From NCBI GenBank assembly GCA_002359185.1, contig DEML01000009.1:207843-271842 (forward strand): a DNA stretch of 64,000 nucleotides, read 5' to 3'. Each line of letters starts with the position of its first letter. Within the stretch, counting starts at the first letter, position 1. Positions 53,998 through 64,000 of the stretch are shown piece after piece. This DNA comes from Planctomycetaceae bacterium UBA2671. Lineage in GTDB: Bacteria > Planctomycetota > Planctomycetia > Planctomycetales > Planctomycetaceae. The position numbers and the translations under genes were made by a program. The notes beneath the pieces are model-generated. The model was not told the origin of the DNA, did no database searches, and saw only the letters and a program-made list of their open reading frames with translations.

Positions 53998-55548
53998 TTA
54001 GCTGGTTGGCAATCGTTTCTTGTTCATCTGATTCACGATGTTCTGAGCCTGGCCGTTGTCGATCATTTCCAGAGCTTTGGCGATGTCGTTGTCAGTCGAA
54101 GTGATTCGATCGTTCTTTTCGATCACAACGTCTGGAGTCACTCCTGAGCCGGCCATTTCGCGTCCGTTTGGTGAGTAAAACTTGGCAGTAGTCAGTTTCA
54201 GGTTTCCAGAAACAGTTCGCAGTGGCAAGTGAGTTTGAACAGATCCCTTACCGTAGCTGGTTCGTCCGACAATCAGAGCTCGTCCGTTGTCCTGCATGGC
54301 AGCTGCGAAGATTTCGCTGGCTGAAGCAGAGTTTTCGTCGACAAGCACAACCATTGGCACTTTCCAGGTTTTCGCGAAGTTTGCAGACTGTTTCGTGTTG
54401 TCTGAGTAGTTTCGGCCTCGTGTGGAAACAATCGTTCCTTCTGGCAAAAACTTGTCACACATTTCAACGCATACGTTTAACAGTCCACCAGGGTTTCCAC
54501 GCAAGTCCAGAACCAGACTCTTCATTCCTTTATTGTGAAGGTTCCACAAAGCTTTATCCAACTGCTTAGCCGTTTCGTCAGCGAACTGATCAATTCGGAT
54601 GTAAGCAGTGCCGTTGGCTTCGTCGATGATTCGGGCTTCTGAAACAGATTCCAGAACTAACTTGCCTCGTGTCACATGAATCAACTCAAAATTTTCATTT
54701 CGCAGGACTTGCAACAGAACCGGTGTTCCAGACTGGCCAGACATCATGTTCGCGATGTCCTGCAGTGATTTGTTTTCTGTCGCAGTTCCGTTGATGCTGC
54801 TGATGATATCTCCTCGTTGAACTCCCGCTTTTTCTGCTGGGCTTCCCTGAACAGGTCGCACAACAACGGCTCCCTTTTCATGTTGTTTCATTTCGACACC
54901 AATTCCGACCAGTTCTTCCCGTGATTTCAGGTCAGCTCGTGGAGCAGAAACCTGAACGTTCGGGTTGAAAGCTGAGTATTTATCGAGTGAATCGATGTTT
55001 CCCTGAATAAATTCCATTCCCATAGCAGCCGGGCTGATTCCAACTCCGCCAGCCAACTGGAACATGCTCCAACTCATCGCCTGAGCAGCTTCATTGGCAT
55101 TCTTTGCGTTGACGGCATCAGCCATTCGTCGCAATTCTGCCTGAGCCCGTTGCAAAGTTTCTGGAGTGGCTTTCACATTGTTCGCTTTCAGAAACTCTGG
55201 ATTTTCCAAAGCAGCAGCCACATGATTCAGTGCATGCTTTGTTCGATCCTGATAAGTATTAGGATCAACATGACGTTGATCAATCAAGTTGGACACTTCC
55301 ATGAATAAGGTTCGCAGTTGTGTATCGTTCGTACTGCTCAGGAACTGACGCAGTTTGGAGTCATTTGTGCGGTAGCTGATTCGCGACTGCACAGCTTTCG
55401 GGCTGAGGTCAGCCGCGAAGTTCTGAGCTTTCTGTTCCTGACCGAAGCCTGTTGAAACCAGTGACCCGAAAGCCAGCATGGTTGACAGTGTCATCAGTCG
55501 CAGTGATGGTTCCCATTTTTTCCAGTTTTTCTTGAACTTGTTTAACAT
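53998..55548 (-). CDS. S41-family carboxy-terminal processing protease (CtpA/Prc-like) with PDZ domain
   Basis: Exported serine protease, 516 residues. Signal peptide about 15-36 (LRLMTLSTMLAFGSLVSTGFGQ). A helical region of about 150 residues, PDZ domain (about 205-285, GIGVEMKQHEKGAVVVRPVQGSPAEKAGVQRGDII) and the S41 core: YIRIDQFADETAKQL, LVLDLRGNPGGLL, VVLVDENSASASEIFAAAMQDNGRA with the nucleophile Ser, and YGKGSVQ with the catalytic Lys. The Ser-Lys pair is complete. AGGAGA precedes the ATG. It is a single gene ended by a strong terminator. Confidence 0.95.
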   Translation of the reverse strand: MLNKFKKNWKKWEPSLRLMTLSTMLAFGSLVSTGFGQEQKAQNFAADLSPKAVQSRISYRTNDSKLRQFLSSTNDTQLRTLFMEVSNLIDQRHVDPNTYQDRTKHALNHVAAALENPEFLKANNVKATPETLQRAQAELRRMADAVNAKNANEAAQAMSWSMFQLAGGVGISPAAMGMEFIQGNIDSLDKYSAFNPNVQVSAPRADLKSREELVGIGVEMKQHEKGAVVVRPVQGSPAEKAGVQRGDIISSINGTATENKSLQDIANMMSGQSGTPVLLQVLRNENFELIHVTRGKLVLESVSEARIIDEANGTAYIRIDQFADETAKQLDKALWNLHNKGMKSLVLDLRGNPGGLLNVCVEMCDKFLPEGTIVSTRGRNYSDNTKQSANFAKTWKVPMVVLVDENSASASEIFAAAMQDNGRALIVGRTSYGKGSVQTHLPLRTVSGNLKLTTAKFYSPNGREMAGSGVTPDVVIEKNDRITSTDNDIAKALEMIDNGQAQNIVNQMNKKRLPTS

Positions 55549-56141
55549 CTCTCGTCTCCTTTCGAATGTTGTGCTGAGAGCGGGTGTCTCACGTCCGCAA
55601 TCAGAGGTTCATCTCTCGTCTCTTACTTAGCGGTTGAACTCAGTGGCAGGTGTCATTCATTCCGGGCTCTCACCCCCAGTGACTGATAGCTCGTTGCTAT
55701 CCCTTACCTCGTCGTCACAACCGTTTCGTCCGTCAGGACTGAAAGGGTTTAATGCACTCCCCGTGCCAAACATATTCCAGAAAAATACGATTCAGCCATA
55801 TCCTATTGATATAAAAAGACTTATATTTTCTTTGCACTTTCTACACATGTCCAAAACCTGTCGAAATTGCAATTTTGGGGTTGCAGAGATCGTTGCAATT
55901 CATACGTGAGGGAAAGTTGACAAATCGCACGTTTTTTCGGAAATACTTGGATAGCGCCTTAAAACAAGAGGATTATGCTGAAATACAAGCACTTTTGCAG
56001 GTTGGGTTAGCGGAACGCGGAACCCAACTTTCGTTCCGCAAAATACGCTTTGTTGGGTTACGCTTCGCTAACCCAACCTACTTTCCATTTGTTATACTAG
56101 CCGTGACGGCACGCTCAATTTGGCTCCTCACGAATGATTTC
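55549..56141. other. Intergenic region containing a palindromic repeat
   Basis: About 590 bases upstream of the receiver-like gene. The only recognised element is the repeat at 55999-56081. An in-frame extension of the downstream gene to 55875 would have to translate the repeat, so it is not believed. Confidence 0.5.
55999..56081. repeat. Dispersed inverted repeat, GGTTGGGTTAGCGGA family (copy 3)
   Basis: Left AGGTTGGGTTAGCGGAACGC (from 55999) and right CGCTTCGCTAACCCAACCTA (to 56081), with an internal partial repeat (TTGGGTTACGC). Same core as 6030 and 13071. Confidence 0.8.
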
Positions 56142-56942
56142 ATGCTGAAAATTTCCTCGTTGCATAATATGGAGACGGAGACCGCCCTTCGGCTCTCGAC
56201 GATTGCTGCGGATTCGCATTTACTGGAATCTGCCCTCGCAAATTTTCCCCAGCAATTGGAGATAACCTCCTATCCTCAGTTGGATGATTTTCTAGCCACC
56301 GTTCATGAATCTAGTTATCCACAGCTCATTTTGATCTCGCAAACTCGTTGCGATCAGTACAACCGGTCGACGATCAACCAACTGCCCGATCGTTGTCCGC
56401 TCGCGCGTTTTCTGGTTGTTCTTGGGCCTCTTTGTGCAGCCGAGCGGAGAACTCGTCAGCAATGGCCTGTCGCCTGGATGGTGCCGGAATGGGCTTATTT
56501 ACAGCGTTTACAGCGAGAAATTGAAGTCCTGTCCGATCAACGACCAGCCTTGCCGGTCACTGCGTCACTCGAAGAAGTTGCCCGCTTCGATTTCGAAAGT
56601 TCTGCTCCCCAAAAGCATTTGGGAGAAGCAGCTATCATTTTCAGTCCCGATGCGATCTGGGCTAAAACGATGGCATTGATCGAAGATCAATCCGACAGTT
56701 CAATTGTCTGTCATAACCCGCATGACCTGACGGAAGCTCTCACAGAGCACGCGGAACTGTCCTTGATTTTCGACTTGGATCCTCTAACCCGCGATCTGAA
56801 ATCCTGGCTGGAATCCAATCGAACTCTGATCGAACAGCGATCATCCTTCGCCTACTGCAACTGGCCCACTCAGCGATTGCTGGAAAACTCCAAAGTCTGG
56901 GGTTTCCAGGACTGCCGTTGCAAACTCGCACCACCACAATAG
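56142..56942 (+). CDS. Hypothetical protein with two receiver-like segments
   Basis: 266 residues from ATG 56142. Residues about 8-110 resemble a receiver domain without its key acidic residues (LRLSTIAADSHLLESAL..., QLILISQTRCDQ, LARFLVVLGP). Residues about 165-250 look like a second such fold (AAIIFSPDAIWAKTMALI..., LSLIFDLDPL). Neither carries the phospho-Asp pattern with confidence, so this is a structural guess. No membrane helix or signal. The frame is open from 55875, but the upstream part crosses a dispersed repeat. The stop TAG lies at the edge of the next repeat. The NtrC-type gene downstream has the same direction; the two may be related in function. Confidence 0.55.
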   Translation: MLKISSLHNMETETALRLSTIAADSHLLESALANFPQQLEITSYPQLDDFLATVHESSYPQLILISQTRCDQYNRSTINQLPDRCPLARFLVVLGPLCAAERRTRQQWPVAWMVPEWAYLQRLQREIEVLSDQRPALPVTASLEEVARFDFESSAPQKHLGEAAIIFSPDAIWAKTMALIEDQSDSSIVCHNPHDLTEALTEHAELSLIFDLDPLTRDLKSWLESNRTLIEQRSSFAYCNWPTQRLLENSKVWGFQDCRCKLAPPQ

Positions 56943-57046
56943 GTCAGGCGAGCCGTGCCAGTCATGGCACGGGTATTGTGCATTATTTGCGAATCGATGC
57001 CGATTTAAAATCGTACCCACCCGAGCCATGACTGGTTCGGCTCGCC
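56941..57046. repeat. Inverted repeat, TAGGTCAGGCGAGCC type
   Basis: GGCGAGCCGTGCCAGTCATG (from 56947) and CATGACTGGTTCGGCTCGCC (to 57046) form a long stem, extended by GGCACGGGT/ACCCGAGCC. A TTTTT tract follows the right arm, so it can act as terminator for the gene before it. It starts with TAGGTCAGGC, like the element at 1141, and supplies the stop codon TAG (56940-56942). Confidence 0.78.
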
Positions 57047-57411
57047 TTTTTCATTGGAAACCGTACTCTTGCACAGTATTCGCCGGCCACTCTCGGCATT
57101 CTTCGATGAAGTATTCAACAATTTTTCTACACAAATTCGACTTTTCACAAAATTTAATATCTGTTATCACCCGCATCTCACGAGGGTGCTGTCGGTTCTT
57201 CGACGGGCGATGGCACTGTGAGAAGATCCCATCACGATCAAATTCAAATAAAAGAGGTCGCCTCCTGGAGAAGTAAACTGAACATTGATGATCTATTGAT
57301 GTTCTTGCGACTGCAGAATCAAATTTGAAAATGATCGAGAACCCCCTCCGCGTATTCACGGATGAATATGCTGTTCGCCTTCGTCGAATGATAGGTGTCA
57401 AGGAGTTGACG
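57047..57411. other. Leader region upstream of the NtrC-type gene
   Basis: About 365 bases. The frame of the regulator is open from 57325, but no supportable gene or ribosome site lies before AAGGAG at 57400-57405. Confidence 0.5.
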
Positions 57412-58839
<1,428 letters not shown>

Positions 58840-58863
58840 TACCAATTCGTTCAATCAAAAAAA

Positions 58864-58890
58864 GTCGGTGGAAAGAAATTCCCACCGGCT
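58864..58890 (+). terminator. Bidirectional terminator after the NtrC-type gene
   Basis: GTCGGTGG/CCACCGGC stem (one T-G pair) with flanking A-run on the left and TTT on the right, between two convergent genes. Confidence 0.78.
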
Positions 58891-58914
58891 TTATTGATTT
58901 CAAGCTTCCACCCA

Positions 58915-59514
58915 CTATTTTTTTGCTTGTGCAGCGGCTACTTCCTCTTCCTCTGTTTTTACAGATTCAGTCACCTTTAATGCGAAGCGTTTATCTTTTT
59001 CGGTATCTTCACGATAAACCACCTGGACGACATCACCAGTCACAAGGTCCTTCGCTTCAGCGGCTTCCCCTTCAAATATGGTTGCATCTGTAGCCACATA
59101 TTCAACAGGAGCCGATTTGAATTCTTCATTGATTTCCGCTTTTTCATCGGGCTTGGGCATCACACTGATGATGTAATTCTGCCCCGACTCTCCCACTGCG
59201 ACGATGGTTCCATCGATAACTGTGGTATCCGAAGCCACTGCGACTTTATCACTGGTTTCTGAAACGACTTCCGCTGCTGCCCCCGCAGACTCGACTACCT
59301 CATCAGTATTGACGGCGACCGTCAGCGCTAATGAATCCTCTGTAGAATCCCCTCGAATCGAAAACCAGCCGGCAATCAACCCCCATAGAAACACGACAAT
59401 AAACAGACACCCGACAATAGAAACAGTCCAGCCGACTCCCATCATCCTACGATTCCAACTGATCGGTTCACTATTATAGTCTTCCGGATGATTATTTCGG
59501 TTAGTGCCTGTCAT
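58915..59514 (-). CDS. Hypothetical single-pass membrane protein
   Basis: 199 residues. One membrane helix (about 26-50, VGWTVSIVGCLFIVVFLWGLIAGWF) after a 25-residue cytoplasmic N-terminus with Asn and Pro. The outer part begins with an Ala/Val/Glu/Thr-rich stretch (about 60-100), then a beta-rich segment (VIDGTIVAVGESGQNYIISVMPKP ... DLVTGDVVQVVYRED) resembling a small OB-like barrel, and an acidic Glu-rich end. No known family. The gene converges on the NtrC-type gene and is separated from the next minus-strand gene by two repeats. Confidence 0.7.
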   Translation of the reverse strand: MTGTNRNNHPEDYNSEPISWNRRMMGVGWTVSIVGCLFIVVFLWGLIAGWFSIRGDSTEDSLALTVAVNTDEVVESAGAAAEVVSETSDKVAVASDTTVIDGTIVAVGESGQNYIISVMPKPDEKAEINEEFKSAPVEYVATDATIFEGEAAEAKDLVTGDVVQVVYREDTEKDKRFALKVTESVKTEEEEVAAAQAKK

Positions 59515-59728
59515 TGCTCTGCTCCCCTGCTCTATGATTTTTCATTTCAACATGTGAAAAATGAGTAATGCAAATGTCATTCCAAGGGGCTGGACTGGGC
59601 TTAAATGCATCAATATAGACTGAAAATTGCTTGACCTGGTCTCAAACTGAATCCTGAGAAGCCAATCCTGGTATTACGCTAAATCAAAGATAGGATGTAA
59701 TTTTTTCAATCTCTCTGAGATGAAATTG

Positions 59729-59753
59729 AACCGCGGATGAACGCGGATGTTTT
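59729..59753. repeat. Short CACGGAT-type direct repeat (copy 2)
   Basis: ACCGCGGATGAACGCGGATG: two GCGGATG units six bases apart. Same motif class as 36172 and 61898. Confidence 0.5.
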
Positions 59754-59773
59754 GCTGTTAATCTTGATATTTT

Positions 59774-59840
59774 ACAAGCACGTAGCGCAAGCGAGTGTGT
59801 ATTTTCCTGTTTGACACACTCGGATGCGCTTCGTGCTTGT
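59774..59840. repeat. Dispersed inverted repeat, ACAAGCACGAAGCGCAAGC family (copy 5)
   Basis: ACAAGCACGTAGCGCAAGCG (from 59774) pairs with GCGCTTCGTGCTTGT and the ACACACTC before it (to 59840). It lies just after the stop of the 59879 gene on the minus strand. Confidence 0.85.
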
Positions 59841-59878
59841 ATTACTAAAAATCTGATAACCTCCACGAGAAATCTGGA

Positions 59879-61165
59879 TTAAAGTTGAGTCTTTTGCTCA
59901 GTCGTCAAAATAATCATGCGAGATTCTTCGAGCGTGTTACCACTCAAGCAGGATTGAAGGACATGACGATTTCTGACATTCGCGGTCTGGGTTTCCGTCT
60001 GAATTCGCGTGAGCAGCAAACCGACATTTTGAATTACGGCTGGGCCATCTGATGTTTTCAGTTCCAGTGATTTCTGAAACTTAAGATACAACCCCGCGAC
60101 AACATCCGGCAACTCTTTGCGTGAGAACCAGCAGATGACAACGATTGCCACTGTAACCAGAATCGCCATCGAAATGTTGTAGCTGACCGATAAGAGAATT
60201 ACGGCTAATACAGTGGTGAAAATCATCACCGGCTTTCTGAATTCAGTCGGACAGATGGAAATGGCAGCTGCAGTTAAGGCGAACCACCCAATCGTAATCA
60301 CCGCTGCCAAGCCTGCAAACGGAAGCAACCATTGCCAGACCTCTCCAACCGTCGAGCCAGTCACCGTCCAGCCCCAGATTTCCGAGGCAATCATCAGCAC
60401 CGGCAGAAACACCAATAAATAGACAAGCAAACCGACCAATCGGGCGACCGTATCGGCAATCGACTCAGATCGCGGAAGTTTCCGCTCCACAGAATCCTGT
60501 TCGGCACGATCACTTTCTGCAGTGGATTCCTCTCTCAATTCATTCTCAGAACTCTCATCCAGATTGACCAGCCGATCCTGCTCCGGAACTACAGGCGAAT
60601 CGATTTTCCTCAACTCCTGCGGCTCATGAGGACACATCAATTCGAGTTGCGTTCGAACTGAGGGATTCTGAAAGACGGATAAAATCGCCCCCGCAATAAA
60701 GCGGGCAATCGCCAACGCAATCAGGCAGGTCAGTAGAATTAGCCAGAACTGCTGACAGTAGCCGATCGCCTCATCCACCCAAGGCAAAAGAGTGGGATAA
60801 GTTTGCCGGAATTGCCAGGACGTCAGAATTAGAACTGATGTGAAGAATCCCCAACTAACGACAGAACTGGCTCGGATCCCCGATTTGGGATCCTCCGAAA
60901 AGAGCGGCTTCCAGGGAGGAGTAAAGAGCTCATCAAATTGACGGGATCGCAACAGCCAGACGAGAATCAGGCTGGAAAGATAGGCAATCACTAGCCCAGT
61001 GATGCCGTAGATCGCAATTTGGGCGAGAATCTCCGGATCGTTGAATGTAACGGTCTCCAAATCCGCATTGGTTACTTGAGAAATGACCCAGATTGAAGAC
61101 ACGTCCGATCCCTTCGACAATTTTAAGAATGCCACTATTGCAACGGAGAATCCTGCAGATTGCAA
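59879..61165 (-). CDS. Hypothetical polytopic membrane protein
   Basis: 428 residues. About seven hydrophobic helices: about 48-72, 100-120, 140-165, 240-262, 275-300 and a pair about 310-350. Between helix 3 and 4 is a charged, Ser/Glu-rich cytoplasmic loop of about 70 residues. VARLVGLLVYLLVFLPVLMIASEIWG (about 240-265) resembles the conserved TM helix (PF05552-like) found in MscS-type and related planctomycete proteins, but there is no MscS beta domain. Function not assignable. Divergent from the small membrane gene at 61359. Confidence 0.7.
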   Translation of the reverse strand: MQSAGFSVAIVAFLKLSKGSDVSSIWVISQVTNADLETVTFNDPEILAQIAIYGITGLVIAYLSSLILVWLLRSRQFDELFTPPWKPLFSEDPKSGIRASSVVSWGFFTSVLILTSWQFRQTYPTLLPWVDEAIGYCQQFWLILLTCLIALAIARFIAGAILSVFQNPSVRTQLELMCPHEPQELRKIDSPVVPEQDRLVNLDESSENELREESTAESDRAEQDSVERKLPRSESIADTVARLVGLLVYLLVFLPVLMIASEIWGWTVTGSTVGEVWQWLLPFAGLAAVITIGWFALTAAAISICPTEFRKPVMIFTTVLAVILLSVSYNISMAILVTVAIVVICWFSRKELPDVVAGLYLKFQKSLELKTSDGPAVIQNVGLLLTRIQTETQTANVRNRHVLQSCLSGNTLEESRMIILTTEQKTQL

Positions 61166-61358
61166 GTCTTTACGTCCAAAGATGTTACTAAGGACAAATT
61201 GCGATCAGATGCTCATGAAATCTGCATATTTTTCAGTTTTTTTTGCAAAATTCTTACGGGAAAATTGAGCGATCAGCCCAGATTTTTCGTTTCCAATAGT
61301 GTTACATAATGAAAAAATTGTTTGAAAGAGGAAGGGCGGACTAACAAGGAGGCGGACC

Positions 61359-61874
61359 ATGAGTATTAATAGGCGGATCAAAAGCAATCGAATCCTCAGA
61401 ACGATCAATCGAGGATTGGCATGGGCGATTGGAATTCCTGCTGCCTGGCTGGTTGTGACGAGTAGTTATCATTTGCAGCAGGGTTGGTCTGAAATTGAAT
61501 TCCTGATTAGATATCTGCTCCTGTACGCCGCACTGGCAACGGGTTCGATGATTGTCCGCACTCCAAACAGCGAACTGCCATCCGTCACCTTCTGGTGTGT
61601 CTGTGTTTTCCCGCTGGTGGGGCTGGCTCGTCTGGCCGGATTGTTACTGCATAGTGAATACGCCACCGGAGTTGAGCCATCCTTCACCGGGACATTGCTC
61701 GCGATGACTTTGGGATCAGTTTCGCTATTTGTCTTTATGAAGTGGGAAGAGCGAAAAGATCGGCAGACAATGGGGCCGTATCGGGATAAAAACTCCGACA
61801 TTCGTTATGTCACACTGCAGAATGTTTCCACAGCCTCGCAGTTACCCATGCAGGAAGAGGCTAATTTGTGGTAG
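61359..61874 (+). CDS. Hypothetical small membrane protein
   Basis: 171 residues. Four hydrophobic segments: about 20-38 (GLAWAIGIPAAWLVVTSSYH), 47-67, 76-98 and 108-127, then a charged tail with EERKDRQ. Very strong ribosome site AAGGAGG six bases before the ATG, which suggests good expression. No family recognised. Monocistronic. Confidence 0.75.
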   Translation: MSINRRIKSNRILRTINRGLAWAIGIPAAWLVVTSSYHLQQGWSEIEFLIRYLLLYAALATGSMIVRTPNSELPSVTFWCVCVFPLVGLARLAGLLLHSEYATGVEPSFTGTLLAMTLGSVSLFVFMKWEERKDRQTMGPYRDKNSDIRYVTLQNVSTASQLPMQEEANLW

Positions 61875-61897
61875 GAGATGATTGATAATCGTAATGG

Positions 61898-61929
61898 AAC
61901 CACGGATGGACACCGATTTGCACGGATCA
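61898..61929. repeat. Short CACGGAT-type direct repeat (copy 3)
   Basis: ACCACGGATGGACACCGATT followed by CACGGATC. Three units of CACGGAT or CACCGAT in 30 bases. Confidence 0.55.
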
Positions 61930-61948
61930 AATTGAATCTGGGCTTGAA

Positions 61949-62773
61949 TCACTCTGTGTCGATTTGAGAAACATCGCCAATTTCAACTTTAGACACTTCA
62001 TCCAATAGCCGAGGTCGATTTACCAGAGAAACCAACACAAAGCTGAGTAGCATTAACAGATACCAGGCGATCAATTTCGTAATCGGAACCATCTGCCAGC
62101 CACCATTTTGGTTGGGATAGATCCAGATATTGCTGTAAGTGGCGATGTTCTCCGCGAACCAGATAAACAGCGACACGAGAAAGAAGCCAAGTAACAGCGG
62201 CATTTTGCGGTAGACCTGATCGATTTTGAAATAGAGCCTCGTCCAACCGAATGTCAGAATGGAGGCGATGATTAACGGGTTTCGTAAATCGTACCAGAAG
62301 TGGTGTGTGAAAAAGTTGATGTAGATGACCGTGACGAGCAATATCGGCCAGATCATCGGCGGATAATAGCTGAAGCGAAACTCAAAGATTCTCCAGATGC
62401 GCGCGATGTAACTCCCCACAGCCGAGTACATGAAGCCAGCAAAAAACGGCACATTGTAAATCCCGGCGACAAACTCACCAGGATATACCCAGGCTCCAAT
62501 CGATTCCGAAGTCTTAAACACTTCCATCCCTGTAGCCACGATATGAAAGATGGCAATCACACTCGCTTCCCGCCAGGTTTCCAGCTTGAAAATCAGCAGG
62601 ATCATTTGAAAAGCGATGGCGCAAATCAAAAGAAAATCGTAACGATAAATGACCTCTCCGATGGGATACCAGACTTTCGTCAGCAGGATCCAGAACAGCA
62701 GATAGCCACCGAACAGACACGCCCATGCTTCTTTGAGCCCGAAGATCCAAAACTCACGAAGGAAGGTTTTCAA
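61949..62773 (-). CDS. DUF817 family membrane protein (YoaT-like)
   Basis: 274 residues with about eight membrane helices. The family region includes FKTSESIGAWVYPGEFVAGIYNVPFFAGFMYSAVGSYIAR and PLLLGFFLVSLFIWFAENIATYSNIWIYP, with conserved Glu, Trp and Pro in the helices. DUF817 proteins are uncharacterised. A long polar N-terminal helix WIFGLKEAWACLFGGYLL is typical. Overlaps nothing. The coiled-coil gene lies upstream on the same strand with a 28-base gap, so the two may be co-transcribed. Confidence 0.85.
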   Translation of the reverse strand: MKTFLREFWIFGLKEAWACLFGGYLLFWILLTKVWYPIGEVIYRYDFLLICAIAFQMILLIFKLETWREASVIAIFHIVATGMEVFKTSESIGAWVYPGEFVAGIYNVPFFAGFMYSAVGSYIARIWRIFEFRFSYYPPMIWPILLVTVIYINFFTHHFWYDLRNPLIIASILTFGWTRLYFKIDQVYRKMPLLLGFFLVSLFIWFAENIATYSNIWIYPNQNGGWQMVPITKLIAWYLLMLLSFVLVSLVNRPRLLDEVSKVEIGDVSQIDTE

Positions 62774-62801
62774 TATCGCACAACGTGATGATTAAAGAAT
62801 T

Positions 62802-63815
62802 TTATTTCGATAATTCTAAAGAAACGATATCTCGTGGTGCTTTCACTCCGAATCTTGGCTCACGTCTTGCATTTTCAATCCAGAATCTATCTGGCCCCTG
62901 AAATCTTTCAATTACGACTCTATGCCACTTCGGCATTTCACGAAATCGCTCAGCAGCAATTGCTTCAGCCAAAACTTCTTCTGCTCTTTCGAGTTTCCCT
63001 AAACGTCGATATGCAATGGCTAACCAATATCTTGAAGCTGGATCAAAATGCCTATTATCAATTTTGTCATAAGCTATTGACAATCTTAAAAAACGACTGG
63101 CTTCCAGGGAATCACCGCTGTTTATAAGCATCAAAGCACCATTGGACGCTAATACTGATGCTGTTTTATAACGTGTTTCAGGAGTAATCAAATATTCCAG
63201 TTCAGAAACTCTCCGAGACACCCCTTCGATATCCCTACTTAGTTTTTGATCTTCTTGTATTCTATTGTAAGTTTCGTTTTTAAGCTCTAATTGAGTCTTA
63301 TTGACTTCAATCTCAAGCTCATTTATTGCAATATCGAATTCCCTACGCAATTCATCATGTTTTGATTGCAAGTATTGTAAAAATTTACGGTTCTCTTCAA
63401 CTCCTTGACTATTACGGAATATTAATGATCGATTCTTTTCGATCTCTAATTCGTGACGGGCAGTTGTTGCTTCCAACTCAGTTATTTTGTCGATCACTTT
63501 TGCTAAATGATACTCAAATTCTTTAACCGTAATGCGTTCGTTAATTTGATCTTCTAGCCAAATGAGCATCTTTTCATGTTCACCACTTACCGCCCTGATT
63601 TCTTTAATTCGTTTTTTAATTTCTGTTACGTCTGCATCTTTAGTGTCATCGGCAAAAAACAATTGAGATAACCCATATAAATCCGCTAAAAATAATACAC
63701 AGTTTAAACCTGTTTTCAGATTTCGTATTGAATCTCCAAATGTTAATGAATTACTTGAACCATTAGAAATTGTGATTGCTAAAGCAACAGCACTTACCAT
63801 TATAATTTTGTACAT
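62802..63815 (-). CDS. Exported coiled-coil protein with C-terminal TPR-like region
   Basis: 337 residues. Short signal peptide (about 1-20, IIMVSAVALAITISNGSSNS). Residues about 65-205 are a charged coiled coil (EIKKRIKEIRAVSGEHEKMLIWLEDQ... TELEATTARHELEIEKNR). The end has two TPR-like helices: RFLRLSIAYDKIDNRHFDPASRYWLAIAYRRLGKLERAEEVLAEAIAA. The DNA is clearly more AT-rich than the neighbouring genes (many AAA/TTT codons), which hints at transfer or fast evolution. No family recognised. It shares the minus strand with DUF817 (28-base gap). Confidence 0.72.
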   Translation of the reverse strand: MYKIIMVSAVALAITISNGSSNSLTFGDSIRNLKTGLNCVLFLADLYGLSQLFFADDTKDADVTEIKKRIKEIRAVSGEHEKMLIWLEDQINERITVKEFEYHLAKVIDKITELEATTARHELEIEKNRSLIFRNSQGVEENRKFLQYLQSKHDELRREFDIAINELEIEVNKTQLELKNETYNRIQEDQKLSRDIEGVSRRVSELEYLITPETRYKTASVLASNGALMLINSGDSLEASRFLRLSIAYDKIDNRHFDPASRYWLAIAYRRLGKLERAEEVLAEAIAAERFREMPKWHRVVIERFQGPDRFWIENARREPRFGVKAPRDIVSLELSK

Positions 63816-63943
63816 TGAATGCCCCGTTTATGCATATCAAAAAGAAACATCCATGAAAAAACATTTCCGAGCTTACACACTAAAATAACAACTTGTCCAC
63901 TACTGACAAGCATTTAATCTTAGAAATCAATTTACTTCTACAA

Positions 63944-64000
63944 TTACCGACGAGCCTTCTCATACTTCATCGGCAGCCAGGCTCCATTCTCTTTGCTGCT
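63944..64000 (-). CDS. C-terminal end of a gene cut by the window edge
   Basis: Eighteen codons (SSKENGAWLPMKYEKARR) and a TAA stop, continuing past 64000. GC content returns to the usual level here. The identity cannot be judged from this piece. Confidence 0.45.
   Translation of the reverse strand, partial: SSKENGAWLPMKYEKARR

Noticed and set aside
55875..56141. N-terminal part of the 355-codon frame as coding
   Set aside because: About 30 of its codons are the family B repeat; the real start is probably 56142 or 56169.

Overview
The window looks like a chromosomal segment of a planctomycete (order Planctomycetales). The evidence is two DUF1559 proteins with a prepilin-type N-terminus and an H-X9-DG tail, very long PQQ-type propeller proteins, a membrane pseudokinase, many sensor/regulator genes, loosely organised single genes on both strands, and many dispersed palindromic intergenic repeats. 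GC content is close to half by eye. No rRNA, tRNA, CRISPR array, insertion sequence or prophage was seen, so this is mostly vegetative chromosome.

Layout. 0.1-2.6 kb: tsaD, then a histidine kinase and a receiver-HTH regulator on the minus strand. 3.4-8.4 kb: a probable polyphosphate and sugar-phosphate group (ROK kinase, Ppx/GppA phosphatase, Ppk1). 8.5-14 kb: GNAT acetyltransferase, VWA protein, ArsR regulator, carA, ndk and a SpoU-type RNA methyltransferase. 14-17.5 kb: a membrane pseudokinase and a degenerate flavoprotein-like gene. 18-21.3 kb: a tandem pair of membrane-anchored SPFH (Band 7) proteins. 21.4-23.4 kb: a DUF1559-lipoprotein pair divergent from mntR, with two TAGC-N4-GCTA operator-like sites between them. 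23.4-26.3 kb: ybeY, a membrane protein with Cys pairs, and a zinc-type CDF transporter. 26.5-31.7 kb: a 1731-residue exported propeller protein.

32.5-38.9 kb runs on the plus strand: RimK fused to an RCK_C-like domain, an aspartoacylase/succinylglutamate desuccinylase-like enzyme, CorA, a DUF502 protein, a membrane histidine kinase and a small CPXCG protein. 39-44.9 kb: an ExeA-type ATPase with a long acidic tail (minus), then phoH and a PgpH-like 7TM-HD protein. 45-48 kb: putA. 48.3-51.9 kb: exported PQQ propeller, CAP-domain protein, FAD monooxygenase, RidA. 52-55.5 kb: a second DUF1559-lipoprotein pair and an S41 protease. 56-58.8 kb: a receiver-like protein and an NtrC-type regulator. 58.9-64 kb: membrane or exported proteins of unknown function (one DUF817) and the C-terminal end of a gene cut by the window edge.

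The most interesting signals are the SPFH pair, whose N-terminal halves each seem to hold three copies of a beta-module before the SPFH domain and coiled coil (an HflKC-like or vault-like layout); the MntR-type double operator over a DUF1559 promoter; the RimK-RCK_C fusion; the pseudokinase; and several families of imperfect palindromes, some of which supply the stop codons of neighbouring genes.
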